The notes beneath the pieces are model-generated. The model was not told where the DNA came from. It searched no databases and worked only from the letters and a program-made list of their open reading frames with translations. Shown here one piece after another: positions 8,347-17,049 of a stretch of 64,000 bases of DNA; the first letter of the stretch is position 1; every line of letters starts with the position of its first letter. A program made the position numbers and the translations under genes. This stretch comes from DASPJQ01 sp035299065. GTDB taxonomy: Bacteria > Bacteroidota > Bacteroidia > Flavobacteriales_D > UBA2798. The stretch lies in the NCBI GenBank assembly GCA_035299065.1, contig DATGXI010000019.1, positions 1 through 64,000 of the forward strand. Direction: 5' to 3'.

Positions 8347-9321
8347 CTACCTGAATAATTGCAAAAATCCCTTTTCATCAAAAACTGTTCCGTCAATTCC
8401 TTCAGCCTTCACAAGGTAGTAATATGATCCCTCACTTACTTTTAAGCCGGCAAGCACGCTATATCCATCCCACCATCCGTTTTTACCGTTATACCATCCT
8501 ACCAGTTCGCCCCATCTATTAAAAATTTTCACATCAATGGTATCAATTCCTACGCATTCAACATGAAACAAATCGTTCAACCCATCATCATTAGGGGTAA
8601 ACACGTTAGGAATGGTAATGGTTGAAGGACCTGTTATGACAATTGTATCAGTGGTTGTATCCACGCAAACCCCGTTATATGTAAACAGGGTTACGTAAAA
8701 GGTACCGGGTTCATTGTATGTGTAAATTCCATTTGTACCATCAAATCCTGATGCAAATTCACCAAAATCCCAGTGTGAGAATTGCGCCCCTGAACTGGTG
8801 TTTGTAAAGTTTACGGTGAGCGGATATACGCCTGTGGTTGTGCTGGGTAAAAACGAAGCGTTGATGTTACACCCCGGGCAAACCAATGCATCAAACCCAC
8901 AGGTAGATCCCGCGCTGCCGTCAACCACTAAAAAATACGTTGTTCCTGCTGTAGCATTGAAAACGGTGGTAAGCCCAGCCGACCCGGCATCGCAGTTTAC
9001 GGCTGTAAGTGCTCCGCATGTTCCGCTAAATACACCTGTTTCCATTGCGGTGCTTCCTGAACAAACTAAATTTGAAACGGTAAATGTATATGGCCCGGTT
9101 GTACTTGCAGTGAATGTAAACCATACCGAATTATCAACAGTAAGGGCACAAATTTCACCAGGCAGGTATGTGTCATCTGCACCTGTTGTAGCTGCATTGT
9201 TATTGCCATTAAAAATTACACATTCAGTAATGGTGCTTGCCGTAGCACAATTATCTGACTGGGCCCGGGAACTAAAACCAGCGCAAATACATATACAAAA
9301 TAGGAGTCGTTTTATAATCAA
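8347..9321 (-). CDS. Secreted PKD-domain protein with T9SS type B (CHU_C / gliding motility-associated) C-terminal domain
   Basis: A 324-residue exported protein. It starts at TTG 9319-9321 with a signal peptide ending FSSRAQS. The N-terminal half (about 25-150) is a Thr/Ala/Gly-rich beta domain with DNCATAS and VWFTFTASTTGPYTFTVS. Residues about 160-228 form a PKD-like domain (VNFTNTSSGAQFSHWDFGEF). Residues about 236-324 are the CHU_C domain (PNVFTPNDDGLNDLF, then IFNRWGELV and WWDGY). That domain sends proteins through T9SS and holds them at the surface. A clear promoter upstream (9348-9377) supports the TTG start, because no ATG lies between promoter and signal peptide. Confidence 0.9.
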   Translation of the reverse strand: MIIKRLLFCICICAGFSSRAQSDNCATASTITECVIFNGNNNAATTGADDTYLPGEICALTVDNSVWFTFTASTTGPYTFTVSNLVCSGSTAMETGVFSGTCGALTAVNCDAGSAGLTTVFNATAGTTYFLVVDGSAGSTCGFDALVCPGCNINASFLPSTTTGVYPLTVNFTNTSSGAQFSHWDFGEFASGFDGTNGIYTYNEPGTFYVTLFTYNGVCVDTTTDTIVITGPSTITIPNVFTPNDDGLNDLFHVECVGIDTIDVKIFNRWGELVGWYNGKNGWWDGYSVLAGLKVSEGSYYYLVKAEGIDGTVFDEKGFLQLFR

Positions 9322-9347
9322 GGTTCTACCGGTTGCTTATACAGCTA

Positions 9348-9377
9348 CAAATTTAATTTTTAAGGGCTAACTAACAA
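9348..9377 (-). promoter_or_regulatory. Bacteroidota-type promoter for the T9SS type B protein
   Basis: On the minus strand TTG (9375-9377) and TAAATTTG (9348-9355) are spaced by 19 bases, matching the TTG-N19..21-TAnnTTTG consensus. The box ends 26 bases before the TTG start codon at 9319-9321. Confidence 0.6.
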
Positions 9378-9488
9378 CCATTTACAAGGTTAAAAACACG
9401 ATTTATCAACACTAATTATGAATTTTTATGTGTATTATCTTAACTATTAGGCCTTTGCCGTACCGGGGTTTTACTTACTTTCAGCTCA

Positions 9489-11654
9489 ATGTCAAAGAAG
9501 AACAACCATAAGAGCAATCCCGATAAGGCCATTTTTGTCCTTTCGCAGCATATTTTAGATTTTCTGAGCGAGCATCCGGGCAAGCAATTCAACCATAAAC
9601 AAATTGCCTCGGCAATTGGCGCCAACCATGGAAGCAATAAAAACCTGGTGTTGGACGCCCTGTATAACCTGGCCGATACGGGTAAAATAACGGAAGGCCA
9701 AAAAGGTAAATTTTTCATCGAAGATAAATCACCACAAACCGAAATACAAGGCCGTATACAAGTTACCCAACGCGGATTTGCTTTTGTAATTACCGAACAG
9801 GTAAAAGAAGATATTTTTATTGAACGTAACAGTATTTTAAATGCGCTTGATGGCGATACGGTAACCGTTAAACTCAAGAAAAAACGAAGCAGCGGCAAAC
9901 CCGAAGGAGAAGTAACCGGTGTTGTACACCGCGCCCACGAAACCCTTGTAGGCATAGTTGAGATCAATAAAAAATTTGCGTTTGTGCGACCTTCCAACCA
10001 ACGCATACATGTAGATATTTATGTGCCGCTTGAACATTTGAACAAAGCAAATCATGGCGATAAAGTATTGGTGCGTTTAACCGATTGGCCGCTAGGCGCA
10101 CAAAGTCCGTTTGGACGAATTGTAGAGGTTTTTGGTAAGCCTGGAACACACATGGCCGAGATGCACGCCATTATGGCCGAGTTTAATTTGCCGGTAAAAT
10201 TCCCAAAAGAAGTTGAAGATTTTGCCAATAATTTAAGTGATAACATTACACCTGCAGAAATAAAAAAACGCAGAGATTTCAGGGATACATTAACATTCAC
10301 CATCGATCCGTACGATGCAAAAGATTTTGATGATGCATTAAGCGTGAAGTTTTTGCGTGATGATAAAGAGTACGGAAAAATTTGGGAAGTAGGGGTGCAC
10401 ATTGCCGATGTTTCGTATTATGTAATTCCAGGTAATATCCTCGACAAAGAGGCGTTTGAGCGCGCTACATCTGTTTACCTGGTTGACCGTGTTGTGCCCA
10501 TGTTGCCTGAAATTTTAAGTAATCAAATATGTTCATTGCGTCCTAATGAAGATAAATTTACCTATTCGGTAGTATTTGAAATGACCGAGGATGCAAAAAT
10601 CCTGGACACCTGGTATGGCCGTACCGTTATACACAGTGCTAGGCGATTTACCTATGAAGAGGCGCAGGAAATAATTGAAACCGGCAAAGGTGACCATGAA
10701 AAGGAGATTTTGCTATTGGATAAAATGGCAAAAATCATGCGAAAAGCGCGGCTAAAAAATGGTGCGCTGGAATTGCACAGCCAGGAAGTAAAGTTCAAGC
10801 TGGATGAGAACGGAAAACCATTGGGTGTTTTCATGAAAGTGCAAAAAGATTCCAATAAACTGATTGAAGAATTTATGCTGTTAGCCAATAAAGCAGTGGC
10901 CACCTTAATGGGGAAACCTGACGGGCATAAACCCATTGTACCACTCTTATACCGTATTCACGATTTGCCTTCTGAGGAAAAAATTGGTGAGCTGGTTACA
11001 TTTGTAAAAAGTTTTGGTTACAAATTGCCGGTAGGAAATATGAAAGCACTGAACAAAGCGTTGAACGAATTGTTTGAAGAAATTACCGATAAACATACCA
11101 GCGAGGTTATACAAACTTTTGCTATACGTTGTATGGCTAAGGCAGTTTATTCACCTGATAACATTGGTCATTTTGGACTTGCGTTTGATTACTACGCGCA
11201 CTTTACATCGCCAATCAGGCGCTACCCCGATTTAATTGTACACCGTATTTTAACCGATTACCTTGATAAATTACCTCCGCAAAAAGTGTCGCGTTTGGAA
11301 TTGGCAGGTAAACATTGTTCGGCACAGGAAAAACGTGCAGCTGATGCTGAACGTGCCAGTGTAAAATACAAACAGGTTGAATATTTAAGTGCCCACCTGG
11401 GCGAATATTTTACAGGAATTATTTCAGGATTGACAGAATGGGGCATGTATGTTGAGCTTGATGAAAATAAATGTGAAGGAATGGTAAGTCTCAAGGGAAT
11501 TTCAGATGACAATTATGTGTTTGATGAGCGTACCTATACTGTTCATGGATTGAGAAAGAAAAAGATTTTCAGGCTTGGCGATTCGGTAAAAGTCCAGGTG
11601 GTTCGTACCGACCTTGAACTCAAGGTTATTGATTTTGAATTGGCAGAGGAGTAA
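9489..11654 (+). CDS. rnr: Ribonuclease R
   Basis: A 721-residue processive 3'-5' exoribonuclease that degrades structured RNA. In order it has an N-terminal winged-helix region (FNHKQIASAIGANHGSN), cold-shock domains (about 70-225; IQGRIQVTQRGFAFVI), the RNB catalytic domain (about 260-600) and a C-terminal S1 domain (about 635-720; GIISGLTEWGMYVELDENK). The catalytic Asp cluster D-x5-D-x-D-D is intact at Asp273, Asp279, Asp281 and Asp282 (DPYDAKDFDDALSV). Length and architecture are normal. The last 17 bases of the gene are repeated exactly 144 bases downstream. Confidence 0.96.
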   Translation: MSKKNNHKSNPDKAIFVLSQHILDFLSEHPGKQFNHKQIASAIGANHGSNKNLVLDALYNLADTGKITEGQKGKFFIEDKSPQTEIQGRIQVTQRGFAFVITEQVKEDIFIERNSILNALDGDTVTVKLKKKRSSGKPEGEVTGVVHRAHETLVGIVEINKKFAFVRPSNQRIHVDIYVPLEHLNKANHGDKVLVRLTDWPLGAQSPFGRIVEVFGKPGTHMAEMHAIMAEFNLPVKFPKEVEDFANNLSDNITPAEIKKRRDFRDTLTFTIDPYDAKDFDDALSVKFLRDDKEYGKIWEVGVHIADVSYYVIPGNILDKEAFERATSVYLVDRVVPMLPEILSNQICSLRPNEDKFTYSVVFEMTEDAKILDTWYGRTVIHSARRFTYEEAQEIIETGKGDHEKEILLLDKMAKIMRKARLKNGALELHSQEVKFKLDENGKPLGVFMKVQKDSNKLIEEFMLLANKAVATLMGKPDGHKPIVPLLYRIHDLPSEEKIGELVTFVKSFGYKLPVGNMKALNKALNELFEEITDKHTSEVIQTFAIRCMAKAVYSPDNIGHFGLAFDYYAHFTSPIRRYPDLIVHRILTDYLDKLPPQKVSRLELAGKHCSAQEKRAADAERASVKYKQVEYLSAHLGEYFTGIISGLTEWGMYVELDENKCEGMVSLKGISDDNYVFDERTYTVHGLRKKKIFRLGDSVKVQVVRTDLELKVIDFELAEE

Positions 11655-11798
11655 CGAATGTTGCTTCAATTTTTACCATCGAACGCACAAAGAATAAGCA
11701 GCGTTTATTGAGAATGCATTGGACTGCTTTGAAATTTAAAAAAGGAAACAAATGGTCTTTGGATGCTTTTTTGGTTAAGTAAATTGGCAGAGGAGTAA
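11638..11798 (+). repeat. 17-bp direct repeat flanking a 127-bp insert after rnr
   Basis: AATTGGCAGAGGAGTAA occurs at 11638-11654, where it is the 3' end and stop of rnr, and again at 11782-11798. The 127 bases between hold no convincing gene; one frame reads MHWTALKFKKGNKWSLDAFL before a stop. The pattern fits a small insertion with target duplication, or a local duplication, and resembles no insertion sequence I know. Confidence 0.65.
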
Positions 11799-11886
11799 TG
11801 AACATATATAGCTAATTCGCTGTTATTCAGTCCGTTTTACTTAATGCTTATCAACAGCCCGTTTTTTACAATGTGCAAAACTACCA

Positions 11887-11917
11887 TTTGCATAGGCAAC
11901 TTGTAGAGTTATATTTG
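11887..11917 (+). promoter_or_regulatory. dnaN promoter
   Basis: TTTG (11887-11890), a 19-base spacer and TATATTTG (11910-11917) match the Bacteroidota primary sigma consensus. The box ends 25 bases before the dnaN ATG at 11943. Confidence 0.7.
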
Positions 11918-11942
11918 TCAGTTCAACAACGAACCCAGATAT

Positions 11943-13064
11943 ATGAAATTTATTGCAGCCAGTACCGATCTTTTAAAAAACCTCCAGTCAATCAGTGGTG
12001 TGTTAAGTACAAACAACACCTTGCCCATTCTTGATAATTTTTTATTCGAGATAAAAAGCAAGGAGCTTGTTTTATCAGCCAGTGATTTGGAAACAACCAT
12101 GATTACACGCATGGCGGTTGAATCAAAAGAAAATGGCAGCATTTGTATTCCTGCACGAATTTTACTGGATACACTTAAAACTTTTCCAAATCTTCCATTA
12201 ACATTTACCATTGATGAAAAATCGTTTGGTATTGAAATATCGAGTGATTTTGGTAAATATAAACTAACTGGGTACAATGCGGTTGAATTTCCGCGCATTC
12301 CGCAAATTGAGGGTGCTTCAAACGTAGCAATTACTGCCGATATTTTATCGCGCGCATTAAACAAAACCATTTTTGCGACCGGTACTGACGAACTTCGTCC
12401 GGTAATGAGTGGGGTTTATTGCCAGTTGACTGATGCCGATGTAACATTTGCGGCAACCGATGCGCATAAATTGGTACGCTACCGCAGAACAGATTGCAAG
12501 TCGGAGCGCGCAGCTTCGTTTATTCTTCCAAAAAAAGCAATTAACCTGTTACGCGGGCAATTGTCAACCACAAATGCGGTGGTTACAGTTGAGTATAACA
12601 ATACAAATGCGTTGTTCAGTTATGACGATACCCAATTGGTATGTCGCTTAATTGATGGAAAATACCCGAATTATGAGGCTGTAATTCCTAAGCAAAACCC
12701 AAATAAATTAACCATTGAGCGTTCTGCAATTCTTGGATCGTTAAAACGCGTATCTATTTTCTCCAATAAAACTACGCACCAGGTGCGCTTAAAAATCGCA
12801 GGAAGTGAATTAACGGTTTCGGCCGAAGATTTGGATTTTGCGAATGCAGCAAGCGAACGTTTAACCTGTAGTTATGAAGGTGAAGACATGGAGATCGGGT
12901 TCAATTCACGTTTCCTGATTGAGATGTTGAACAACCTTGAAAGCAAGGAAATTCTCATTGAGATGAGTGCTCCAAACCGTGCAGGTATCTTAAGCCCCAC
13001 TGAATACGAAAATGCCAACGAAAACATTTTAATGTTGGTAATGCCGGTAATGCTAAATAGCTAG
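11943..13064 (+). CDS. dnaN: DNA polymerase III beta subunit (sliding clamp)
   Basis: A 373-residue ring-forming processivity factor that tethers the replicative polymerase to DNA. It shows the family N-terminus (MKFIAASTDLLKNLQSISGV, TNNTLPILDNFLFEI), the middle segment FAATDAHKLVRYRR and the C-terminal end (NENILMLVMPVML) typical of bacterial clamps. Three repeated clamp domains fit the length. Its own consensus promoter lies upstream. dnaA, recF and gyrB are not beside it, so it is not in the classical origin cluster. Confidence 0.96.
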   Translation: MKFIAASTDLLKNLQSISGVLSTNNTLPILDNFLFEIKSKELVLSASDLETTMITRMAVESKENGSICIPARILLDTLKTFPNLPLTFTIDEKSFGIEISSDFGKYKLTGYNAVEFPRIPQIEGASNVAITADILSRALNKTIFATGTDELRPVMSGVYCQLTDADVTFAATDAHKLVRYRRTDCKSERAASFILPKKAINLLRGQLSTTNAVVTVEYNNTNALFSYDDTQLVCRLIDGKYPNYEAVIPKQNPNKLTIERSAILGSLKRVSIFSNKTTHQVRLKIAGSELTVSAEDLDFANAASERLTCSYEGEDMEIGFNSRFLIEMLNNLESKEILIEMSAPNRAGILSPTEYENANENILMLVMPVMLNS

Positions 13065-13207
13065 TACTGAGCAGCGCATGCTTTAGGGCATGATAGTTGA
13101 AGAGGAATAACAGTAATTCAAAAAATTATTTTCCATTTGTTTAGGGGTGTATGCGTGCATACCTGTTTTATAATTATATCAATCAAACAATTTAAAGAGG
13201 GAGCAAT

Positions 13208-13690
13208 ATGAAAAAGTACATTTTAATTCTTGCAGGTTTTTTAACCATGGGTATTGCAAACAGCCAGGTAAGTGCATCTTTCCAGGCTAAATCAGGTGAT
13301 ACGGAATTGGACGCATCCTTGTCAAATATAAACGCGCAGGCAAAACTGGACCTTTCAGTGTTTAAAAAAGACATGAGCCTGAGTTTTGGAATAAGTAATG
13401 GAAAGCTCGATAATTTATTGCTTACCATGCAGCCAGCTGACGTATACATGAGTCTTCAAATTGGTCAATTGGTAAAAAAACCAGTGGAAACCGTTGTAAC
13501 CTGTTTCGAAAAAAATAAATCAAAGGGCTGGGGCGTAATTGCTAAAGAAATGGGTATTAAACCAGGTTCTCCCGAATTTCATGCCTTGAAAGGAAAAGCT
13601 AAAAATAAAGGGAACAAAAAAAGTAAAATTGATAAAGGCAAAGCCGGCAATGGCAACGGGAATGGAAAAGGCAAGGGGAAAAAGAAGTAG
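13208..13690 (+). CDS. Small secreted protein with a basic Gly/Asn/Lys tail (unrecognised)
   Basis: A 160-residue protein with a signal peptide (MKKYILILAGFLTMGIANSQ) and a purine-rich AAAGAGGGAGC just before the ATG, one of the better ribosome-binding sequences here. The mature N-terminal part (about 21-90) is Ser/Leu-rich with amphipathic segments (DLSVFKKDMSLSFGIS). A conserved-looking segment, KSKGWGVIAKEMGIKPGS, follows at about 110-127. The last 30 residues or so are almost only Lys, Gly and Asn. The low-complexity basic tail may bind polyanions such as DNA, LPS or polysaccharide at the surface. I do not recognise the family. It is followed by a strong terminator and looks monocistronic. 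Confidence 0.7.
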   Translation: MKKYILILAGFLTMGIANSQVSASFQAKSGDTELDASLSNINAQAKLDLSVFKKDMSLSFGISNGKLDNLLLTMQPADVYMSLQIGQLVKKPVETVVTCFEKNKSKGWGVIAKEMGIKPGSPEFHALKGKAKNKGNKKSKIDKGKAGNGNGNGKGKGKKK

Positions 13691-13717
13691 CCAGCGTTAA
13701 TAAAGCAAGTTTTGAGG

Positions 13718-13756
13718 AAACCGGTAGTTGAATAAGCTGCCGGTTTTTTATTTTTT
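13718..13756 (+). terminator. Rho-independent terminator
   Basis: A 10-bp stem AAACCGGTAG / CTGCCGGTTT (one G-U pair) with a nine-base loop, followed by a T-rich run, lies 27 bases after the stop of the basic secreted protein. Confidence 0.8.
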
Positions 13757-13855
13757 CTTCTTCATCAGGTCAACAATGCTTTTAAGTAAATCAATACATA
13801 CCAAAAGTCTTAAGTAAACAAAAATACAATCAGCGGCTAAACGCTAAACTAAAAA

Positions 13856-15451
13856 CTATTTAATATTCGGTATAAACGTTTCCTCATTCGAATTTGCCAT
13901 GTCATACTGGTAAGCTTCCGGGTATGGGGGCTCCAGCAACGATCCACGTAAAATATAGGGAAATGCCTCTGAGTATGTTTTTATTTCACTGGCACTAATC
14001 CTGCGGTACACCATATGCCTGTGCAACTTGCTTGGATGATCAACACCCGCTGCAGCCATTAATTCAACCGCGCTTTTTACGGTTTCATTGTGAAAATTCT
14101 TAATGCGTACTTTTTTATCGTCAACCACAAGTCCCTTCATTAAATTTTTATCCTGTGTGGCAACACCTGTTGGGCATTTATTGGTATTACACTCCAATGC
14201 CTGAATACATCCCAAAGCAAGCATCATGGCGCGCGCACTGTTGCACATGTCGGCACCCAATGATAAATTTTTCACCAAATCAAAACCGGTTGCAACTTTA
14301 CCCGATGCAATAATTTTTATGTGGCGTTTTAAGGCAAACCCGTTTAAGGCATCATATACAAAAGCCAGGGCCTCACGCAAGGGCATACCAACCGAATTAG
14401 AGAATTCCAGGGGTGCAGCACCGGTACCACCTTCACCACCATCAACCGTAATAAAATCAGGCATGATATTGGTTTTTACCATGGCTTTACATATAGCAAC
14501 AAATTGGCTTCGGTTACCAATACACAACTTAAATCCTATGGGTTTTCCTCCTGATAAATCGCGTAGCTTTTTTATGAATTGCAGCAATTCCAACGGGGTT
14601 GTAAATGCAGTATGATAAGGAGGTGAAATCACATCCTTACCCACAGGCACGTTACGTATTTTTGCAATTTCTTCGGTTACTTTTTTAGCAGGTAAAATAC
14701 CGCCATGACCTGGTTTTGCACCTTGGGATAATTTTATTTCAATCATTTTTACCTGTGGTGTGGCAGCTTTTTCAGCAAACAAATCGGCATTAAAGGTTCC
14801 GTCAAGATTTCTACAGCCAAAATAACCGGTTCCAATTTGCCATATTAAGTCGCCACCCATTTTTAAATGATAGGGACTTAAACCACCCTCACCGGTATTG
14901 TGAGCAAAATTTCCGAGTTGTGCCCCTCCGTTCAATGACATGATCGCATTTTGGCTCAATGAACCATAACTCATGGCCGACACGTTATAAATACTTGCAC
15001 TATACGGTTGTTTGCAGTCAGGTCCGCCAACTGTAACGCGTGGGTCATGGTTTAACGTGTGTCCGTCAAGCGGAACTATGGAGTGGTTCATCCATTCATA
15101 TCCTACTTCATAAACATTTAGCTGTGTACCAAACGGAGTGGTATCATTTACTTTTTTTGCGCGTTGGTAGATTACGTTACGGTTTAAACGGTTATAAGGC
15201 GTACCATCAGTATCGCTTTCAATGAAATATTGATAAATTTTTGGCCGCAAATGCTCCATCCAGTAACGCATGCGCCCAACAACCGGGAAATTGCGTTTAA
15301 TGGTATGACTGGGTTGGTACAAATCCATAAATCCAACAATAATAATTGGACCCAGTAATAAAAGGCTCCATAAGATAGGTAGCCAAAAATACGAGGCAAC
15401 GCCAATAGCTGCCAGTGTGAACACCGAGAACACAATAAATCCTGAACGCAT
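13856..15451 (-). CDS. Membrane-anchored FMN-binding glutamate synthase-family protein
   Basis: The protein is 531 residues from ATG 15449-15451; an upstream in-frame TTG at 15475 overlaps the promoter box and is unlikely. Two hydrophobic segments fill residues about 4-40 (SGFIVFSVFTLAAIGVASYF, then LLLLGPIIIVGFMDLY). The rest is the GltB-like FMN barrel (MSYGSLSQNAIMSLNGGA, HNTGEGGLSPYH, GQGAKPGHGG-like AKPGHGGILPAKK, VDGGEGGTGAAPLEF). A 3Fe-4S motif C-x5-C-x4-C is present as CIQALECNTNKC. The family shares the glutamate synthase synthase domain but lacks the glutaminase part, so it is not a full GOGAT. The natural electron donor and product are not established. It has its own promoter. Confidence 0.9.
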   Translation of the reverse strand: MRSGFIVFSVFTLAAIGVASYFWLPILWSLLLLGPIIIVGFMDLYQPSHTIKRNFPVVGRMRYWMEHLRPKIYQYFIESDTDGTPYNRLNRNVIYQRAKKVNDTTPFGTQLNVYEVGYEWMNHSIVPLDGHTLNHDPRVTVGGPDCKQPYSASIYNVSAMSYGSLSQNAIMSLNGGAQLGNFAHNTGEGGLSPYHLKMGGDLIWQIGTGYFGCRNLDGTFNADLFAEKAATPQVKMIEIKLSQGAKPGHGGILPAKKVTEEIAKIRNVPVGKDVISPPYHTAFTTPLELLQFIKKLRDLSGGKPIGFKLCIGNRSQFVAICKAMVKTNIMPDFITVDGGEGGTGAAPLEFSNSVGMPLREALAFVYDALNGFALKRHIKIIASGKVATGFDLVKNLSLGADMCNSARAMMLALGCIQALECNTNKCPTGVATQDKNLMKGLVVDDKKVRIKNFHNETVKSAVELMAAAGVDHPSKLHRHMVYRRISASEIKTYSEAFPYILRGSLLEPPYPEAYQYDMANSNEETFIPNIK

Positions 15452-15472
15452 ATGATTAGGGTTTGATTTTAC

Positions 15473-15501
15473 CAAATATAGTATTTTAATTAGTTACGCA
15501 A
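15473..15501 (-). promoter_or_regulatory. Promoter of the glutamate synthase-family gene
   Basis: On the minus strand TTG (15499-15501), an 18-base spacer and TATATTTG (15473-15480) precede the ATG at 15451 by 21 bases. The box overlaps the alternative TTG start, which argues for the downstream ATG. Confidence 0.65.
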
Positions 15502-15561
15502 TATTTTAGTTCATTTTATTGGCAAAAAAAGAATATTTTTGGTCAAAATCGCTGCGTAGTT

Positions 15562-16221
15562 ATGATCTCAAAGCTTGCCTGTTTACTTTTATTAGCCGGT
15601 ATGTGTTTTAATGCGTTAGGGTCGCCAACCGGTGACAGTATAAAAATAACCATGAACTGGCTTAGGTTGTCAGACACGGCTACTTTCAGGCACTTAAAAC
15701 CGGGTGACTCCCTTCCAAATATTTATTTTTATGATACCAGCGGCAAAAAAGTACCAGCTGATTCGCTCTTAAAAGGTAAGCCAATTATGTTTATTACCGG
15801 CACCTATTCATGTCCTTCATTCCGTGATAATGCAAAGCGTATTAAGAAAAAAATAAGAAAAGAAAAGGACACATATGACATCTACTATATTTATTTATTC
15901 GAGGCACATCCTGTTACATGGTCACCTTACGGAAAGGAAATGAACAACCTGGAAGTGAACCGAAAGAAAAATATAAACCTGTTGCAGCAAAAAACAATTC
16001 CCGAGCGAATATCGGCAGCCGTAAAAGCAAATCATGACTTTAAGTTAAATGCAAACATACTTGTTGATAGTGAAAAAAACAGTTTTTACAGAACGGTGCT
16101 CTCAAGCCCTAATGGGTACATGGTGTTCTCTCCTACAGGAATTTTACGTGAGCAACGCATTTGGTTTTATAAGAAAAAAGTTAAAACTAAAAAAAAAGAA
16201 GACCAGGATATTTCTTTTTAA
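15562..16221 (+). CDS. Secreted deiodinase-like thioredoxin-fold protein, copy 1
   Basis: A 219-residue protein with a signal peptide (MISKLACLLLLAGMCFNALG). The core has a redoxin-like lead (GDSLPNIYFYDTSGKKV), a strand plus active-site loop FITGTYSCPSFRDNA with Cys84, and YIYLFEAHP at about 109-117. Metazoan iodothyronine deiodinases have G-S-C-T-U-P-x-F at the active site and E-A-H-P downstream; here Cys stands in the selenocysteine position (codon TGT) and Tyr replaces the upstream Cys. The later ANILVDSEKN and PNGYMVFSPTGILREQR match the family's D-x-x-x-N and final strands in spacing. The tail is Lys-rich. It is the first of four tandem paralogues. The actual substrate is unknown; reductive dehalogenation or general peroxide/disulfide chemistry are options. 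Confidence 0.8.
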   Translation: MISKLACLLLLAGMCFNALGSPTGDSIKITMNWLRLSDTATFRHLKPGDSLPNIYFYDTSGKKVPADSLLKGKPIMFITGTYSCPSFRDNAKRIKKKIRKEKDTYDIYYIYLFEAHPVTWSPYGKEMNNLEVNRKKNINLLQQKTIPERISAAVKANHDFKLNANILVDSEKNSFYRTVLSSPNGYMVFSPTGILREQRIWFYKKKVKTKKKEDQDISF

Positions 16222-16292
16222 CTAATGGCCAATTCCAACAGCCCGCTAATTGTTGTGAAAAAAGCACTTTTCGCTTTGATTCTGTTTTTTAC

Positions 16293-16324
16293 TTGGTTTT
16301 TTTAAGTAAAAAGTCTTACTTTTG
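16293..16324 (+). promoter_or_regulatory. Promoter for deiodinase-like copies 2-4
   Basis: TTG (16293-16295), a 21-base spacer and TACTTTTG (16317-16324) match the consensus and end 23 bases before the ATG of copy 2. Copies 2, 3 and 4 overlap one another, so this promoter can serve all three. Confidence 0.6.
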
Positions 16325-16347
16325 AAAGAATACTTGTTTTATTAAGC

Positions 16348-17049
16348 ATGTTTTTATCATACATACGTATTGCTTTTTTATCCCTTGTAACACCTCTTAT
16401 GCTGTTTACCAATAGCTATGCGCAGGTAAATGACAGCCTGCGAATAGGTACAGTTGATACAGTGGTTATTAAAGATGATGATAAATTAAATACCGGATTG
16501 GCCAGAATGAAAACGGGTGATAAATTCCCATCCGTTTATTTTTATAATTTAAAAGGCGAAAAATACGGTGTTGACTCTATTTTTAAAACCAGACCTGTAA
16601 TTTTTGTTTCATGCAGCTATTCATGTCCCATTTTCAGGTACAATACAAAGAGGTTATATCGCCATATGCGTAAAAAATCAAAAAATTACGATGTTTATTT
16701 TATTTACCTGCTCGAGGCACATCCTCTAGTGGGTTCGCCTTACGGTCAAGTACGGGACAGTAGCCGCCAAAATAAAAAAGACGGTATTTTTGTAACGCAG
16801 CAAAAGTATATCAAACAACGTTTAGTTTCTGCTGTCAAAACCCGCCATGATTTTAATTTGTTCGGTAAGGTATTGGTAGACAATGAAAATAATGACTATT
16901 TTCGTAAGCTACACGCAGGTCCAAATTCGTATCTTGCTTTTTCAAAGGAGGGAATTTTAATTGAGCAACGGAACTGGTTTCGGAGGCACGGGTATATAAA
17001 ACCCATCAAAAGAAATGTGAATTCACCCGCTATGGAATTAAAAAAATGA
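16348..17049 (+). CDS. Secreted deiodinase-like thioredoxin-fold protein, copy 2
   Basis: A 233-residue paralogue of copy 1 with a signal peptide ending near TNSYAQ (residue 26). The active-site loop reads VSCSYSCPIFRYNT with Cys93 in the selenocysteine position. It has an extra Cys at residue 89 that the other copies lack, so a C-x3-C pair is possible. FIYLLEAHPLVGSPYG follows at 118-133, then VLVDNENNDYFRKLHAGPNS and LIEQRNWF. The basic C-terminal tail is shorter than in copies 3 and 4. Its stop overlaps the ATG of copy 3 (ATGA). The family call rests on the G-x-Y-S-C-P-x-F and E-A-H-P motifs in the correct order and spacing; function is inferred. Confidence 0.8.
   Translation: MFLSYIRIAFLSLVTPLMLFTNSYAQVNDSLRIGTVDTVVIKDDDKLNTGLARMKTGDKFPSVYFYNLKGEKYGVDSIFKTRPVIFVSCSYSCPIFRYNTKRLYRHMRKKSKNYDVYFIYLLEAHPLVGSPYGQVRDSSRQNKKDGIFVTQQKYIKQRLVSAVKTRHDFNLFGKVLVDNENNDYFRKLHAGPNSYLAFSKEGILIEQRNWFRRHGYIKPIKRNVNSPAMELKK

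Noticed and set aside
8798..9370. 190-codon plus-strand frame opposite the T9SS type B gene
   Set aside because: It is a shadow of a clear gene: the minus-strand product has signal, PKD and CHU_C domains, while the plus-strand product has no known features and covers the promoter of the minus gene.
9440..10006. 188-codon minus-strand frame overlapping rnr
   Set aside because: The Arg/Cys/Leu-rich product lacks any family character and lies within the intact RNase R gene.
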